Positions 17,123 through 27,064 are shown, numbered from the stretch's first letter. The stretch: 64,000 nt of DNA from Shewanella frigidimarina (GCF_003797125.1 NZ_RKKE01000003.1:922636-986635); one strand, 5' to 3'. Translations and numbers: made by a program. The notes: generated by a model from the letters alone, not told the origin.

Positions 17123-18787
17123 ATGTGTTCAATATTTTCAATTTTAGACATCAAAACTGATGCAAGCAAACTTCGCCAAGTGGCGTTAGAAATGTCAAAA
17201 CTACTGCGTCACCGCGGCCCAGATTGGTCTGGCATATATGCTGATGACAAAGCCATTTTAGCGCATGAACGTTTATCGATTGTTGACGTTGACCACGGAG
17301 CGCAACCGCTTATCAGCCTTGATGGCAACATAGTATTAGCCGTAAACGGTGAAATTTATAACCACAAGCAGTTAAAAGCTCAGCTAGGTGACAAATACCA
17401 GTATCAAACTAACTCAGACTGCGAAGTGATCTTGTCACTGTACCAAGAATACGGTTGTGACTTTTTAGACAAACTGAACGGTATCTTCGCATTCGTACTG
17501 TATGACAAAGCCAAAGGCACTTACTTAATCGGTCGCGACCACATGGGCATTATCCCACTTTATACAGGTCTAGATTCGTCTGGTAACTTCTATGTTGCCT
17601 CTGAAATGAAAGCTCTCATGCCCGTGTGTAAAACGGTTGAAGAGTTTTACCCTGGACAGTATTTATATTCTGCCGACGGTAAACCAACCCAGTATTATCA
17701 CCGTGACTGGCGCGATTTTGACGCCGTTAAAGATAACCCAGCTAGCATTGAAGAATTACGTGAAGCATTAGAAGCAGCGGTAAAACGCCAGTTAATGTCT
17801 GATGTTCCTTACGGAGTATTATTGTCTGGTGGCCTAGATTCATCAGTGATTTCTGCCATTACTCAAACATATGCAAAACACCGTATTGAAAACGACGGCG
17901 AAACAGGCGCATGGTGGCCACAACTGCATTCATTTGCAGTAGGGTTAGCTGAGTCTCCTGATTTGGTCGCGGCGCAAAAAGTGGCAGATGCTATTGGTAC
18001 AATTCATCACCCTATTGTGTATACCTTCCAAGAAGGCTTAGATGCGATTAAAGAAGTGATTTATCACTTAGAAACTTACGACGTAACCACTATTCGTGCC
18101 GCTACGCCAATGTATTTAATGGCACGTAAAATTAAAGCCATGGGCATTAAAATGGTGTTGTCTGGCGAAGGTGCTGACGAACTATTTGGTGGTTACCTGT
18201 ATTTCCATAAAGCGCCTAACGCCCAAGCGTTCCATGAAGAATTAGTGCGTAAGCTTGATAAGCTGCATTTATTTGATTGCTTGCGTGCCAACAAAGCCAT
18301 GGCAGCATGGGGACTTGAAGCACGTGTGCCTTTCTTAGATAAAGAGTTTATTGACGTAGCAATGCGCATCAACCCTGAAGCGAAGATGTCTAAAGATGGT
18401 CGCATCGAGAAGCACATTTTACGTCAAGCATTTGAGCACAAATTACCAAAAGAAGTGGTATGGCGCCAAAAAGAACAGTTCAGTGACGGCGTAGGTTACT
18501 CGTGGATTGATGGCTTAAAAGCCCATGCAGCAGAAAACGTAGATGACGTGCAATTTGCTAACGCAAAATTCCGTTTCCCATACAACACACCAGAGTCGAA
18601 AGAAGCCTATTTTTACCGCAGCTTCTTTGAAGAGTTTTTCCCATTAGCCAGTGCAGCTGAAACAGTGCCAGGTGGAAAAACAGTTGCCTGTTCAACCCCT
18701 GAAGCACTATTGTGGGATGCAAGTTTACAAGGACTTAACGACCCATCGGGCCGCGCAGTTAAAAATGTTCACGCTAGCGCATATTAG
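17123..18787 (+). CDS. asnB: Asparagine synthetase B (glutamine-hydrolysing)
   Basis: A 554-aa enzyme that makes asparagine from aspartate, ATP and glutamine. It begins MCSIFSI, so Cys2 becomes the N-terminal nucleophile of the class II glutaminase domain, followed by RHRGPDWSG and HERLSIVD. The synthetase half has the PP-loop LLSGGLDSSVIS (about residue 235), LSGEGADELFGGY and the acidic AWGLEARVPFLD. Length and motifs match E. coli AsnB throughout. A GGAG lies 9 nt before the ATG. Single gene, closed by a strong terminator. Confidence 0.96.
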   Translation: MCSIFSILDIKTDASKLRQVALEMSKLLRHRGPDWSGIYADDKAILAHERLSIVDVDHGAQPLISLDGNIVLAVNGEIYNHKQLKAQLGDKYQYQTNSDCEVILSLYQEYGCDFLDKLNGIFAFVLYDKAKGTYLIGRDHMGIIPLYTGLDSSGNFYVASEMKALMPVCKTVEEFYPGQYLYSADGKPTQYYHRDWRDFDAVKDNPASIEELREALEAAVKRQLMSDVPYGVLLSGGLDSSVISAITQTYAKHRIENDGETGAWWPQLHSFAVGLAESPDLVAAQKVADAIGTIHHPIVYTFQEGLDAIKEVIYHLETYDVTTIRAATPMYLMARKIKAMGIKMVLSGEGADELFGGYLYFHKAPNAQAFHEELVRKLDKLHLFDCLRANKAMAAWGLEARVPFLDKEFIDVAMRINPEAKMSKDGRIEKHILRQAFEHKLPKEVVWRQKEQFSDGVGYSWIDGLKAHAAENVDDVQFANAKFRFPYNTPESKEAYFYRSFFEEFFPLASAAETVPGGKTVACSTPEALLWDASLQGLNDPSGRAVKNVHASAY

Positions 18788-18848
18788 ATTTACGTGTTCT
18801 GTTCTTAAAATGTAAACGCATTTCAAGAACTGATGGCATTAACAGAAA

Positions 18849-18876
18849 AGCACACCAATTAATGGTGTGCTTTTTA
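18849..18876 (+). terminator. Rho-independent terminator of asnB
   Basis: Stem AGCACACCA/TGGTGTGCT with a 5-nt loop, T-run on the plus side and an A-run before it, so it could also serve the converging terC-like gene. Confidence 0.88.
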
Positions 18877-18913
18877 TTTTAAAAAATTACGCCTTAAAAA
18901 AGTTCATATATAA

Positions 18914-19666
18914 CTAGTCATTTTCTGACATTTTTTTATTGAGATGAATAGTGCCAGTTTCTTTTCTCTTCTTGATTTTTATGTTGATAAGTTCCACCGT
19001 TAACGAGAATGCCATTGCAAAATAGATGTACCCTTTTGGTACATGGAAATCGAGCCCCTCAGCAACTAAAGTGAATCCAATTAACAATAAAAATGACAAG
19101 GCGAGCATTTTAATCGTCGGATTTTCTTCAACAAATATACTGATTGGTTTGGCGGCGAACAACATCACAATGACAGATAAAACGATAGCAATAATCATTA
19201 TCGATATATTATCAACCAAGCCAACAGCAGTAATGACTGAATCTAATGAAAATACAATATCGAGAATCGCGATCTGAATTAACACTGAGTAAAAGCCAAC
19301 TTGTGCAACACCATGAGTTGATTCGGTCGGAATATCAAAGCTCGTATGAATTTCATGAGTTGATTTGGCTAATAAAAATAAACCGCCAAAAATTAAAATC
19401 AAATCACGGCCTGAAATAGCATTATCTAGCAAGGTAAAAATAGGCTCTACGAGCCCCATGACCCAAAATAAACTTAATAGTAGACCTAATCTAGCTACCA
19501 TCGCTAAACCTATCCCAATGAGTCTTGCTTTATCTCTTTGATGAACAGGTAACTTTCCAACCACAATCGAGATAAAAATAATATTATCAATACCGAGTAC
19601 AATCTCGAGTGCTATCAGGGTTAAAAGTGCCACCCATGCTTGCGGATCTGCTATCCATTCGAACAT
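18914..19666 (-). CDS. TerC-family membrane protein
   Basis: A 250-aa integral membrane protein of the TerC/YgdQ type with about seven hydrophobic segments. The family motifs are LIALEIVLGIDNIIFISI near the start and the second repeat half IAILDIVFSLDSVITAVG, each with acidic residues inside the membrane. Relatives are implicated in metal ion (manganese) export and membrane-protein metalation. There are no CBS or CorC domains after the membrane part, so it is YgdQ-like rather than the longer YoaE type. It begins at ATG 19666 with GAGGTAG upstream. I saw no clear manganese riboswitch in the 190-bp leader. Confidence 0.9.
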   Translation of the reverse strand: MFEWIADPQAWVALLTLIALEIVLGIDNIIFISIVVGKLPVHQRDKARLIGIGLAMVARLGLLLSLFWVMGLVEPIFTLLDNAISGRDLILIFGGLFLLAKSTHEIHTSFDIPTESTHGVAQVGFYSVLIQIAILDIVFSLDSVITAVGLVDNISIMIIAIVLSVIVMLFAAKPISIFVEENPTIKMLALSFLLLIGFTLVAEGLDFHVPKGYIYFAMAFSLTVELINIKIKKRKETGTIHLNKKMSEND

Positions 19667-19858
19667 ATACTACCTCTATAATTGAATTACATTGCCATAG
19701 GTTACTCTCGCAGAGAATCTACATTAGCCAAAAATCAACCACAATAGACAACATTTGTTTTGTGAAAATATATTTTTTCTAAGCATTTATTTTAAATTTG
19801 CTATGAATGATTTTAAAAGTTAGTTTTAAGAAATAAACTTTATTTATATTGAGATACC

Positions 19859-20374
19859 ATGACAGACATCAGCATTTTTAATCTTGAGATGACCGACCGC
19901 AGTCAATTAAAACCTAAGCACGATGCCAACGGCTTAACCGTGGTTGAAGTGAAAATAAAACAATATCAATTCAATCGTTTTTTATATCAATTTGTGGGTG
20001 CTGCCTGGGAGTGGACAGACAAATTAGCGTTGTCCGATAGCCAATGGCAGGAATACAGCGAAGCGGATAACTTGCATTTGTTTGTGGCCTATAAAGACGG
20101 TGCACCAGCGGGTTATTTTGAATTACAGCAGCAAGATGATGCAACTGTCGAGATTATGTATTTTGGTTTAGGCGAACGCTTTATCGGTAAAGGCTTTGGC
20201 GGCTATTTACTGACTCAAGCGATTGAACAAGCATGGTCGCTGCCTAACACTCGCCGAGTTTGGGTGCATACTTGCTCGTTAGATCACCCAAGCGCATTAC
20301 AAAACTATCAAGCTCGCGGGTTTAGCTTATTTAGAACAGATACCGAACCCAGAACTAACCCAACAGCGGTGTAG
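19859..20374 (+). CDS. GNAT-family N-acetyltransferase
   Basis: A 171-aa protein with the GNAT fold. Acetyl-CoA contacts are expected at GERFIGKGFGGYLLTQAIEQA (the Q/RxxGxG/A-type loop), preceded by the strand ATVEIMYFGL and followed by VWVHTCSLDHPSALQNYQARGF, the usual C-terminal helix and strand. The substrate is unknown. The gene diverges from the terC-like gene with about 190 bp between, and converges with the DUF1289 gene. Confidence 0.82.
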   Translation: MTDISIFNLEMTDRSQLKPKHDANGLTVVEVKIKQYQFNRFLYQFVGAAWEWTDKLALSDSQWQEYSEADNLHLFVAYKDGAPAGYFELQQQDDATVEIMYFGLGERFIGKGFGGYLLTQAIEQAWSLPNTRRVWVHTCSLDHPSALQNYQARGFSLFRTDTEPRTNPTAV

Positions 20375-20420
20375 CTCAATACGATATTGTAGTGATCAAC
20401 AATTATAGATTAGCGCCCTA

Positions 20421-20618
20421 CTAGCGTTTTTTACGTGCAATAGCGCGTTGTTGTAATGTTTCCAGCAACGCACTTTTTTGTTGTTGGTCCATAGTATGCC
20501 AAGCCAAAATCTCATCGAGCGAACGATGACAACCTAAGCAGATATCACGCTGGTCTAAACAACATTGCCTCACACAAGGTGAGGCAATTTGATTGTCGTT
20601 ATTCTGACCAGACGGCAT
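20421..20618 (-). CDS. DUF1289 protein
   Basis: A 65-aa cysteine-rich protein with SPCVRQCCLDQRDICLGCHRSLDEI, the DUF1289 signature of four conserved cysteines that may bind metal, followed by a basic tail. The start chosen is ATG 20618; ATG 20630 is also in frame. Its 5' end overlaps the 3' end of the glyoxalase-like gene by 20 bp in another frame, so the two are probably co-transcribed. The function of the family is unknown. Confidence 0.82.
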   Translation of the reverse strand: MPSGQNNDNQIASPCVRQCCLDQRDICLGCHRSLDEILAWHTMDQQQKSALLETLQQRAIARKKR

Positions 20619-20955
20619 ATTCGTTACCATTGACGTCGCTAAAATGGAAACGCCTACCGCCAGGAAAACTGAATACGGCTTTGGTGATGAGTCCACCAGC
20701 CTGAATGATTTTAGCTTCTGTGGCGGCCAAATCTTGGCTGTAAAGCACAATTAACGGGCTGCCATTTGCTAAGGTGAATTGAGAGTCTGCTTGATAAAAA
20801 CCACCATCAATTCCGACCTGCAAAAAACAACTGTATTGAGGACCATAGTCTTGAAACTGCCAACCGAAAACCTGAGTAAAAAAGGCTTTGGTTGCGATGA
20901 GGTCTTTCACGGGTATTTCTAAATAATTAATACTATGATGTTGACTCATACTCAC
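20599..20955 (-). CDS. VOC-family (glyoxalase-like) protein
   Basis: A 118-aa single-module vicinal oxygen chelate protein. It shows the paired beta-alpha-beta-beta-beta units: INYLEIPVKDLIATKAFFTQVFGW at the start, and ATEAKIIQAGG with a C-terminal FHFSDVNGNEYAVWSE. Metal-ligand residues are partly replaced, so it may be a resistance or binding protein rather than glyoxalase I. It overlaps the DUF1289 gene downstream. The substrate cannot be read from the sequence. Confidence 0.85.
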   Translation of the reverse strand: MSMSQHHSINYLEIPVKDLIATKAFFTQVFGWQFQDYGPQYSCFLQVGIDGGFYQADSQFTLANGSPLIVLYSQDLAATEAKIIQAGGLITKAVFSFPGGRRFHFSDVNGNEYAVWSE

Positions 20956-21032
20956 CTCTGTTACTCTGTTATTTGGCTGACAATATTATATGGCTGACAG
21001 TGCCACAAAAATAATAAGATTGTAGATTAACG

Positions 21033-21734
21033 TTATTGCTGCAGCAATGCCGCTACGGCACCAATAATACCGCCGAACACACCACCCCACACAACTAACC
21101 AACCCAAATGGGTTTTAATCATGTCTTGAATGATTTGTTTCACTAATTCTGGCGTAAGTTCATTTAAACGCTGTTCCACAATATTGGCCACTTTAGCTTG
21201 CATGTCTGCGATGACATCCGGCTTTTCAAGCTCATTGACTAAAATAGCATTGAACTCTTCACTTTGAGCCAGTTCAACTAACGACAGTTTCATTTTTTCA
21301 ATAAACGGCTCTTTCAGTGGGATCAACGCCTCAGTACCACCAAACATCGCTAACATGCCACCAAACGATGACTTTTCGATAGTCGACACTAATGCATCAA
21401 ATGATGGCGCTAAATCAATCTTTTCAATCACAGGGGTTAAATCAATACTGCTGGCGCTGCTGGTTGTCAAAAAGCGATCGATATTCTCTTGAGTAAAAAA
21501 TTGCTGCATCATTAAATGTTTAATGCCCGCTTTAAACTCTTCAAATCGTGATGGAACCACACCGGAACCATATAAACCGGGGATTTTTTCAAACAACATA
21601 TGGATTGCTAACCAGTTGGTTAATGCACCCGACAACGCAAATAACCCTATTGTCATGACGATTTGTTGTTGTAACACATACCCAACCAGCATGAAGATAG
21701 CCGCGATAAGGTTGGTTAATACGCTCTTATTCAA
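21033..21734 (-). CDS. DUF445 membrane protein
   Basis: A 233-aa protein with an N-terminal pair of hydrophobic segments (LTNLIAAIFMLVGYVL, IVMTIGLFALSGALTNWLAI), the LFEKIPGLYGSGVVP motif typical of DUF445, a long charged helical middle and a C-terminal membrane segment (WLVVWGGVFGGIIGAVAALL). The helical middle is probably cytoplasmic or periplasmic between two anchors. The function of DUF445 proteins is not established. Standing alone on the minus strand. Confidence 0.85.
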   Translation of the reverse strand: MNKSVLTNLIAAIFMLVGYVLQQQIVMTIGLFALSGALTNWLAIHMLFEKIPGLYGSGVVPSRFEEFKAGIKHLMMQQFFTQENIDRFLTTSSASSIDLTPVIEKIDLAPSFDALVSTIEKSSFGGMLAMFGGTEALIPLKEPFIEKMKLSLVELAQSEEFNAILVNELEKPDVIADMQAKVANIVEQRLNELTPELVKQIIQDMIKTHLGWLVVWGGVFGGIIGAVAALLQQ

Positions 21735-21774
21735 TCTCTTTTCCTTAACATCTATGATGAAAAAATAATAAAAA

Positions 21775-21806
21775 ACCTCAGCTATTTTATCAGAAATAAC
21801 TGAGGT
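21775..21806 (-). terminator. Rho-independent terminator of the minus-strand GNAT gene
   Basis: On the minus strand, ACCTCAGTTATT pairs with AATAGCTGAGGT (one G-U pair) and is followed by TTTTTATTATTTTTT. It lies about 75 nt past the stop of the gene at 21881. Confidence 0.88.
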
Positions 21807-21880
21807 CTACATAATTCATCGTTCATCTCAGCGCAGGCTTGACTACCATCGTTAATGGTAAACAAATAATACTGATCAAT

Positions 21881-22276
21881 TTACGCCGTACAACTTAAGG
21901 ATTCAGGTTCGATAGGTACTTGAGAATCATGGTGGTTAATCAATAATACCCCAGTACTTTGTGCCAACAATTGGGCCTTTTGGTACATTTGGCTAACAAC
22001 ATCCTGCTGCTGATATTGAGGTTTTACAAACACATCTTCCAAATACCACACGGGAGCAAGGCGCAATGAAGAAAACGACGGGTACAATTGAATAAAACCC
22101 ACCATTTCATCGTCTCTGATGGAGACAAAAATCATCGAATCATTTTCGGCCAAGCGGTGCTTCAAAAAATGATGACACGCGGGAAAGTCTGAGGGTTGTT
22201 GTAATTGCTGCCGATATAGATCAAATAGCAGGCTCAATGGTTCTAAATCGACGCTCGAAGCTAGACGTATTTGCAT
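21881..22276 (-). CDS. GNAT-family N-acetyltransferase
   Basis: A 131-aa GNAT protein. It has the opening IRLASSVDLEPLSLLFDLYR, the central strands MIFVSIRDDEMVGFIQLYP and PVWYLEDVFVKPQYQQQDV, and a helix QMYQKAQLLAQSTGVLLI. The acetyl-CoA loop reads QYQQQDVVSQMY, lacking the usual glycines of the RxxGxG motif, and the C-terminus is shorter than usual (ends within the strand 5 region), so activity is uncertain. Substrate unknown. No operon partner. Confidence 0.75.
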   Translation of the reverse strand: MQIRLASSVDLEPLSLLFDLYRQQLQQPSDFPACHHFLKHRLAENDSMIFVSIRDDEMVGFIQLYPSFSSLRLAPVWYLEDVFVKPQYQQQDVVSQMYQKAQLLAQSTGVLLINHHDSQVPIEPESLSCTA

Positions 22277-22588
22277 TTCTCATCCTTGAAAATAGAATTA
22301 AATACCGCGTATGAATATCGCAAGTATTATGCCTATTGAGTGATGGCATCGAGCCACCAGGTTAAAAACAATATGTCACTATAAGTATTTAACGCATAAA
22401 ACAAAATTAACCGATGTAAATAAGATAAATAGAAAATCTATTAATTACATAAGCTTAAACATAAAGCTAACATCAATAAACATAAATGTAAATTAATCTA
22501 TTTCACAAACAAAATAATCATCCGTTACGATTGTTTCTTTGGTAAAATAGCCAGCTGTTGCCACTGTTTTGTATCAAGATTACCTCAT
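22277..22588 (+). other. AT-rich intergenic stretch; no gene seen
   Basis: About 310 bp between divergent genes. It should hold promoters for both sides but I see no recognisable operator, hairpin or short gene. Confidence 0.5.
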
Positions 22589-25500
22589 ATGACCTCGTTT
22601 TTCGCGCAATTGCGCTCAGCGGTTAAACCGCGCTCTCGTATTCTAAAGTTAGCCCTTTATGGATTTACTGTTTATCTATTGGGTTGTGCTGTTCTTGGCG
22701 GATTAATTCCATATATTGCCAAACAACAAGCACCAACGATATTAACCGAGCAATTAGGCAGAAACGTTACCCTACAAGACATTAGTATCAACCCATTTAC
22801 GTTAGAACTAACGGTATCGGGTTTTGCGATCAATGAGCTTGATAGCCCGAAAACCTTTGCATCATTCGCCACGGCCTATGGCAACATTCAATTATGGCAA
22901 TCGATCACATCTTGGGCGGTAGTGATTGAAGATATCCGCCTACAACAACCCACCTTTAGAGTGGCGCGTTCTGAAACAGCAAATCAACACTTTGTATTTA
23001 ACTTCAGTGACATTATTACCCGCCTAAGCCAAAATACTCAGCCAGCGCAAACCAGTACTGAACCGACTATTATACCGGCGATAAACATTGCTAACATTCA
23101 AATCCAACAAGGCGTGTTTACCCTAGACGACAACGTCACAGATACCCACATTAATTATCCCAATATCAATGTGTCATTGGCACAATTCAATAGCTTGAGT
23201 AGCGCATTAAACGACAAGCAAGACCAAGTAAATCGTTATAACTTACGCATAGAAGATCAATTCAAAGGCTCGGTCGCACTGCAAGGACAATTCCAGTTAG
23301 CGCCACTGGCAATAAAAGGCGATGTTAAGGTGACTGGGATTGATTTATCGCGTTACTGGTCTTTTGTTGATCAACTGTTTGCGATTAACTTAGCTGAAGG
23401 CACGCTGAGCCTAAACGGACAGTATGCAGTGACTTTACAAGACAAAAACTTAGCACCAATAAGCCATATCAATTTCACCAAAGCACAAATAGTGATTAAT
23501 CATTTTAAAGCGCTACATCAGCAAGATGAAAAAATCGCCATTGATGTACTAGCGTTAAACAACATCAACCTAGATAGCCACAAAAAGCGCGTTAGCATTG
23601 GTGAGTTCCATACCGAAAAAGGTAATATCAAACTCAATATCACTCCTACTGGTGCTGATTTGGTTGCTTTATTGCTGCCTAAAGACACTGAGTTAACAAC
23701 TACCGTAGATACCTCAGATTTATCTTCTACAGCCTCAACGACTACCGAATCTGCTATTATAGACACGACAGATTCAGAGACTGCTAACTCAGATGATCCA
23801 AAAGCTGACAGCACAGATGTGGCTGATACCATTACTGATAAAGCCATCGAGACAGTGAAAAAAGTCACCACTGAGCTCAAAACAAAAGCAGCTAGCGATG
23901 CAACTGAAAAAACAGATACAGATGCAGAGCCACTATTAGCGCAGCAATCACCACCATCAGCGACACAAGATGATCCAAAAGAAGCGACGGCTGAGTCAGG
24001 CTCACAAATTACTCAACAACATACAGCAATAGCGGCAGACTCCATCGAGGCTGACTCTCCTTGGTTAATCACACTAGACAAAATCAGTATCGCGCAGTAT
24101 CAAGTTAAACTGGGTGAAGGCATTGCCAGTGATAAGATTATTCTTTGGCAAATCGGCCCAATTGACATCACTACAGGGGTAATAAAATCAGATCTATCCA
24201 GCCCGATTGATTATCAATTTTCGGCTGGAATCAATCAACAAAGCTTATTAACATCAACAGGACAAGTAGATGCATTAGCGCAAACGGTGAATGCTGAAAT
24301 CGACTTTAGTAATATGTTGTTGTCACGCTTACAACCTTATATTGCTCCTTACATCAATATCACTATTGAAGATGGCATGTTTTCCACTAAGGGCATTTTG
24401 CATGCAGACGCTAAAGACACGCTAACCTACTCTGGCAGCGCAAACATCAGCCAATTACACATTAACGATAACGTGTTAAAACAACCTTTGCTGACATGGC
24501 AAACTATGGACATCAACCAGTTATCGTTTGATCGCCAACAAGCTAACATTGATATTGATGAAATAAACGTTGATAAGCTTTTTAGTCGCCTGATTATCTC
24601 ACCCGACCGCAGCACCAATATTAGCGAGTTAATCAACACTCCTGCAGACATAAAGCAAACCACTGCTAGTGTTGAGACAGTTAAAGCTGCTGTTAGTCCA
24701 AGTAAAGCTGACCAAGCGACCTTATCGGCAGGTAATGAGCAACCCGTCGATGCACCGCAAATGAAGCTCAACATTAATAAGATTGGCTTTACAGACAGCT
24801 CGGCCTTCTTTGCTGACAATTCGTTAACGCCCAATTTTGCTTCGGGCATTGAAATGCTTAATGGTCAAATCACCAACTTATCATCAAACCCAGAAACCAC
24901 CGCATCAGTGGATTTAGCCGGCAAAATAGACAAATACGCTCCGGTGACATTAAAAGGCGATGTTAACCCGTTATTAGCACAACCTTACCTTGACCTTAAC
25001 TTGAACTTTGACAAAGTAGAGCTCACCTCGGTTAACCCTTATTCTGGCACCTATGCTGGTTATTATATTGATAAAGGCCAACTGTCATTGGACCTAACCT
25101 ACCAGCTCAAAAACAATGAATTAGTTGGCAGTAATCATGTAGTGATTGATCAACTCGAGCTAGGTAAACGCAGTAACAGTAGTTTAGCAACCAGCCTACC
25201 TGTGACATTAGCGATAGCATTATTGCAAGACCGACATGGCGTAATTGATTTAGGCGTTGATGTGTCTGGAGACATTGATTCTCCTAGCTTTAGTTTTGGT
25301 AGCATCATCATTAATGCATTAGGCAATATCATAACCAAAGCGGTTACCTCACCATTTTCATTCTTAGCTGGCCTTGTGGACAGTGATGAACAAATAGATA
25401 AAATCAGTTTTGAGTATGGACGTAGCAACATCTCACTTAAACAAAAAAGTACTTTAGACAAACTGGCTAAAGCGTTAATAGACAGGCCGCTGCTTAATCT

Positions 25501-25975
25501 GAATATTAAAGGCAGTGTTGACTTAATTAACGATAAACAAGCATTAGCTGAAACCAAACTGCATAAACAACTGGCTAACACTGCAGGGATAAAGTTCAAA
25601 GATTTCCCAAAGAGTATATCTGCCAGTAAATACCCTGCTACGGGGCCGTTAGCAGATGCATTGTATCAATTGGTTGAGCAAGAGTTATCGCAGGACCCAT
25701 TAGACATAAAACAAAAGTTACAGCAGAAAAAACCAAAACTGACTGAAGCAGAGCTCATTACGCGCTGGCACATTGGCTTGTACAATATGCTTAAAAATCA
25801 CCAACAGTTTACTGCAGATGAATTTGGCCTTTTAGCTCAAAAGCGTGCTAAGGCGGTTAAAGCCTATCTCATTGCTCAAACAGAGATTGACCCAGGAAAA
25901 ATATTTGTGCTTGAAAGCCGTATCAACACCGCAGAAGATGCCGCTGAAGCATTGCTGGAGTTACAAGTAAAATAA
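22589..25975 (+). CDS. Large DUF748/AsmA-like envelope protein
   Basis: A 1128-aa protein with one N-terminal membrane segment (LALYGFTVYLLGCAVLGGLI) and a long periplasmic part. The start PTILTEQLGRNVTLQDISINPFTLELTVSGF is the DUF748 signature, and repeated beta-strand segments resemble AsmA/TamB/YhdP proteins thought to bridge the membranes and move lipids. Residues about 370-490 form an acidic Ser/Thr/Ala/Asp-rich insert with no fold. The C-terminal part (DEQIDKISFEYGRSNISLKQ onward) carries an OmpA-like segment with ALIDRPLLNLNIKGSVD and RAKAVKAYLI. It probably acts in outer-membrane biogenesis. Single gene. Confidence 0.85.
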   Translation: MTSFFAQLRSAVKPRSRILKLALYGFTVYLLGCAVLGGLIPYIAKQQAPTILTEQLGRNVTLQDISINPFTLELTVSGFAINELDSPKTFASFATAYGNIQLWQSITSWAVVIEDIRLQQPTFRVARSETANQHFVFNFSDIITRLSQNTQPAQTSTEPTIIPAINIANIQIQQGVFTLDDNVTDTHINYPNINVSLAQFNSLSSALNDKQDQVNRYNLRIEDQFKGSVALQGQFQLAPLAIKGDVKVTGIDLSRYWSFVDQLFAINLAEGTLSLNGQYAVTLQDKNLAPISHINFTKAQIVINHFKALHQQDEKIAIDVLALNNINLDSHKKRVSIGEFHTEKGNIKLNITPTGADLVALLLPKDTELTTTVDTSDLSSTASTTTESAIIDTTDSETANSDDPKADSTDVADTITDKAIETVKKVTTELKTKAASDATEKTDTDAEPLLAQQSPPSATQDDPKEATAESGSQITQQHTAIAADSIEADSPWLITLDKISIAQYQVKLGEGIASDKIILWQIGPIDITTGVIKSDLSSPIDYQFSAGINQQSLLTSTGQVDALAQTVNAEIDFSNMLLSRLQPYIAPYINITIEDGMFSTKGILHADAKDTLTYSGSANISQLHINDNVLKQPLLTWQTMDINQLSFDRQQANIDIDEINVDKLFSRLIISPDRSTNISELINTPADIKQTTASVETVKAAVSPSKADQATLSAGNEQPVDAPQMKLNINKIGFTDSSAFFADNSLTPNFASGIEMLNGQITNLSSNPETTASVDLAGKIDKYAPVTLKGDVNPLLAQPYLDLNLNFDKVELTSVNPYSGTYAGYYIDKGQLSLDLTYQLKNNELVGSNHVVIDQLELGKRSNSSLATSLPVTLAIALLQDRHGVIDLGVDVSGDIDSPSFSFGSIIINALGNIITKAVTSPFSFLAGLVDSDEQIDKISFEYGRSNISLKQKSTLDKLAKALIDRPLLNLNIKGSVDLINDKQALAETKLHKQLANTAGIKFKDFPKSISASKYPATGPLADALYQLVEQELSQDPLDIKQKLQQKKPKLTEAELITRWHIGLYNMLKNHQQFTADEFGLLAQKRAKAVKAYLIAQTEIDPGKIFVLESRINTAEDAAEALLELQVK

Positions 25976-26095
25976 CCTGTCTGTGGCTGTTAACCGCTAT
26001 CGACATCGGGTAGACTGCGCATACATTGCAAACGAGTAATAACAAGCGTTTGCAATCATGACGTATCATTAATATTGTTAAGATTGAGGTTATCT

Positions 26096-26452
26096 ATGTT
26101 TATCGTTCGCTGGATTTTAGGTCGAATTATTTTGTTGTTAAATTTTGTGTTTGCTCCTAAAAAGCGCCAACGTCCGCAAGATCAACAAGCTATTGTCGAT
26201 CAACAAACTCAATCATTGGCATTGTATCAATACGCCGCCTGCCCTTTTTGTGTCAAAGTTCGTCGTGATATTCGTCGCCAAAATTTAACCATTAACTTAG
26301 TCGACGCCAAACAAGATGACAACAAAAGCGTGTTAGTAAGCCAAGGTGGCAAGCTACAAGTGCCTTGTTTGCGTATTGAGCAAGACGGCAACACCCAGTG
26401 GTTATATGAATCAAAAGCCATTACCAGCTACCTCAACGAACGTTTCGCATAA
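26096..26452 (+). CDS. Membrane-anchored glutaredoxin-like protein
   Basis: A 118-aa protein. ATG 26096 is chosen because GAGGT lies 5 nt upstream; a TTG start further up is unlikely. Residues 1-20 form a hydrophobic anchor (FIVRWILGRIILLLNFVFA). Residues 41-118 form a glutaredoxin/GST-N fold with the redox motif CPFC (Cys49, Cys52), the cis-proline region LQVPCLRIEQ and the helix ESKAITSYLNERF. It probably carries out thiol-disulfide exchange with glutathione, tethered to the inner membrane. Its substrate is unknown. Confidence 0.88.
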   Translation: MFIVRWILGRIILLLNFVFAPKKRQRPQDQQAIVDQQTQSLALYQYAACPFCVKVRRDIRRQNLTINLVDAKQDDNKSVLVSQGGKLQVPCLRIEQDGNTQWLYESKAITSYLNERFA

Positions 26453-26617
26453 AGCACTGGTTATGTCATGTCGCCACAGTTTCTTTCAGCACTGTGGCTA
26501 ACATATTGCTGCATAGATATTTTCAAATCGGGCCATGCTTGTATCAATAAAGGTCATGACAATATTTTGCAGCATTTATTCACGTTTCATTTAACATCAA
26601 AACGAATGAGGTTATGA

Positions 26618-27064
26618 GTGTCAAAAATTAGCTTAATCATCTGCAGTCTCATACTGCTTAGCGCCTGTAGCGCAAGCGAACCTGATCCTATGGACTTTGC
26701 GGGGCAGTTTCGCGATGCATTCAGTACTCAAATTAAAGGCAATGGGATTAAATTATTTGTTTATAAAGCCAAATTAGCTACTGCCCTTGATCGCAGCATT
26801 CCTGGTGACGCCCCGCATGAAAGAAGAATTCGCAGTAAACAAGATGCCCAGAGTTATCAAATTGAACAACGTAACGCAGAGAATCGCCTAGAATTATGGC
26901 ATCAACAAATTGATCTTGGCCTTAGAAAAACCATCGAAATGAATGGTTATTGTAAAGCCGGTTATATTGAATTAAGTCGTTATGTTGAAACTGAGCGCGG
27001 TGAAATTCGTGGCGAATGTAACGATGGTGCTACCGCTGAAGATATGAAAAAATTCGGCGCCTAA
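26618..27064 (+). CDS. Small lipoprotein of unknown function
   Basis: A 148-aa protein beginning at GTG 26618, with GAGG 6 nt before it; an overlapping ATG in another frame stops at once. The N-terminus is a lipoprotein signal peptide with lipobox LLSAC (Cys17), followed by Ser-Glu-Pro, so sorting to the outer membrane is expected. The mature part is charged and helical, with two cysteines near the C-terminus (GYCKAGY, RGECNDG) that could form a disulfide. No family recognised. Confidence 0.75.
   Translation: MSKISLIICSLILLSACSASEPDPMDFAGQFRDAFSTQIKGNGIKLFVYKAKLATALDRSIPGDAPHERRIRSKQDAQSYQIEQRNAENRLELWHQQIDLGLRKTIEMNGYCKAGYIELSRYVETERGEIRGECNDGATAEDMKKFGA

Noticed and set aside
19667..19858. 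Manganese (yybP-ykoY) riboswitch before the TerC gene
   Set aside because: No conserved core sequence is visible in the 190-bp leader.
25150..25599. Long minus-strand frame inside the DUF748 gene
   Set aside because: Shadow of a well-supported plus-strand gene; no SD and no family signal.
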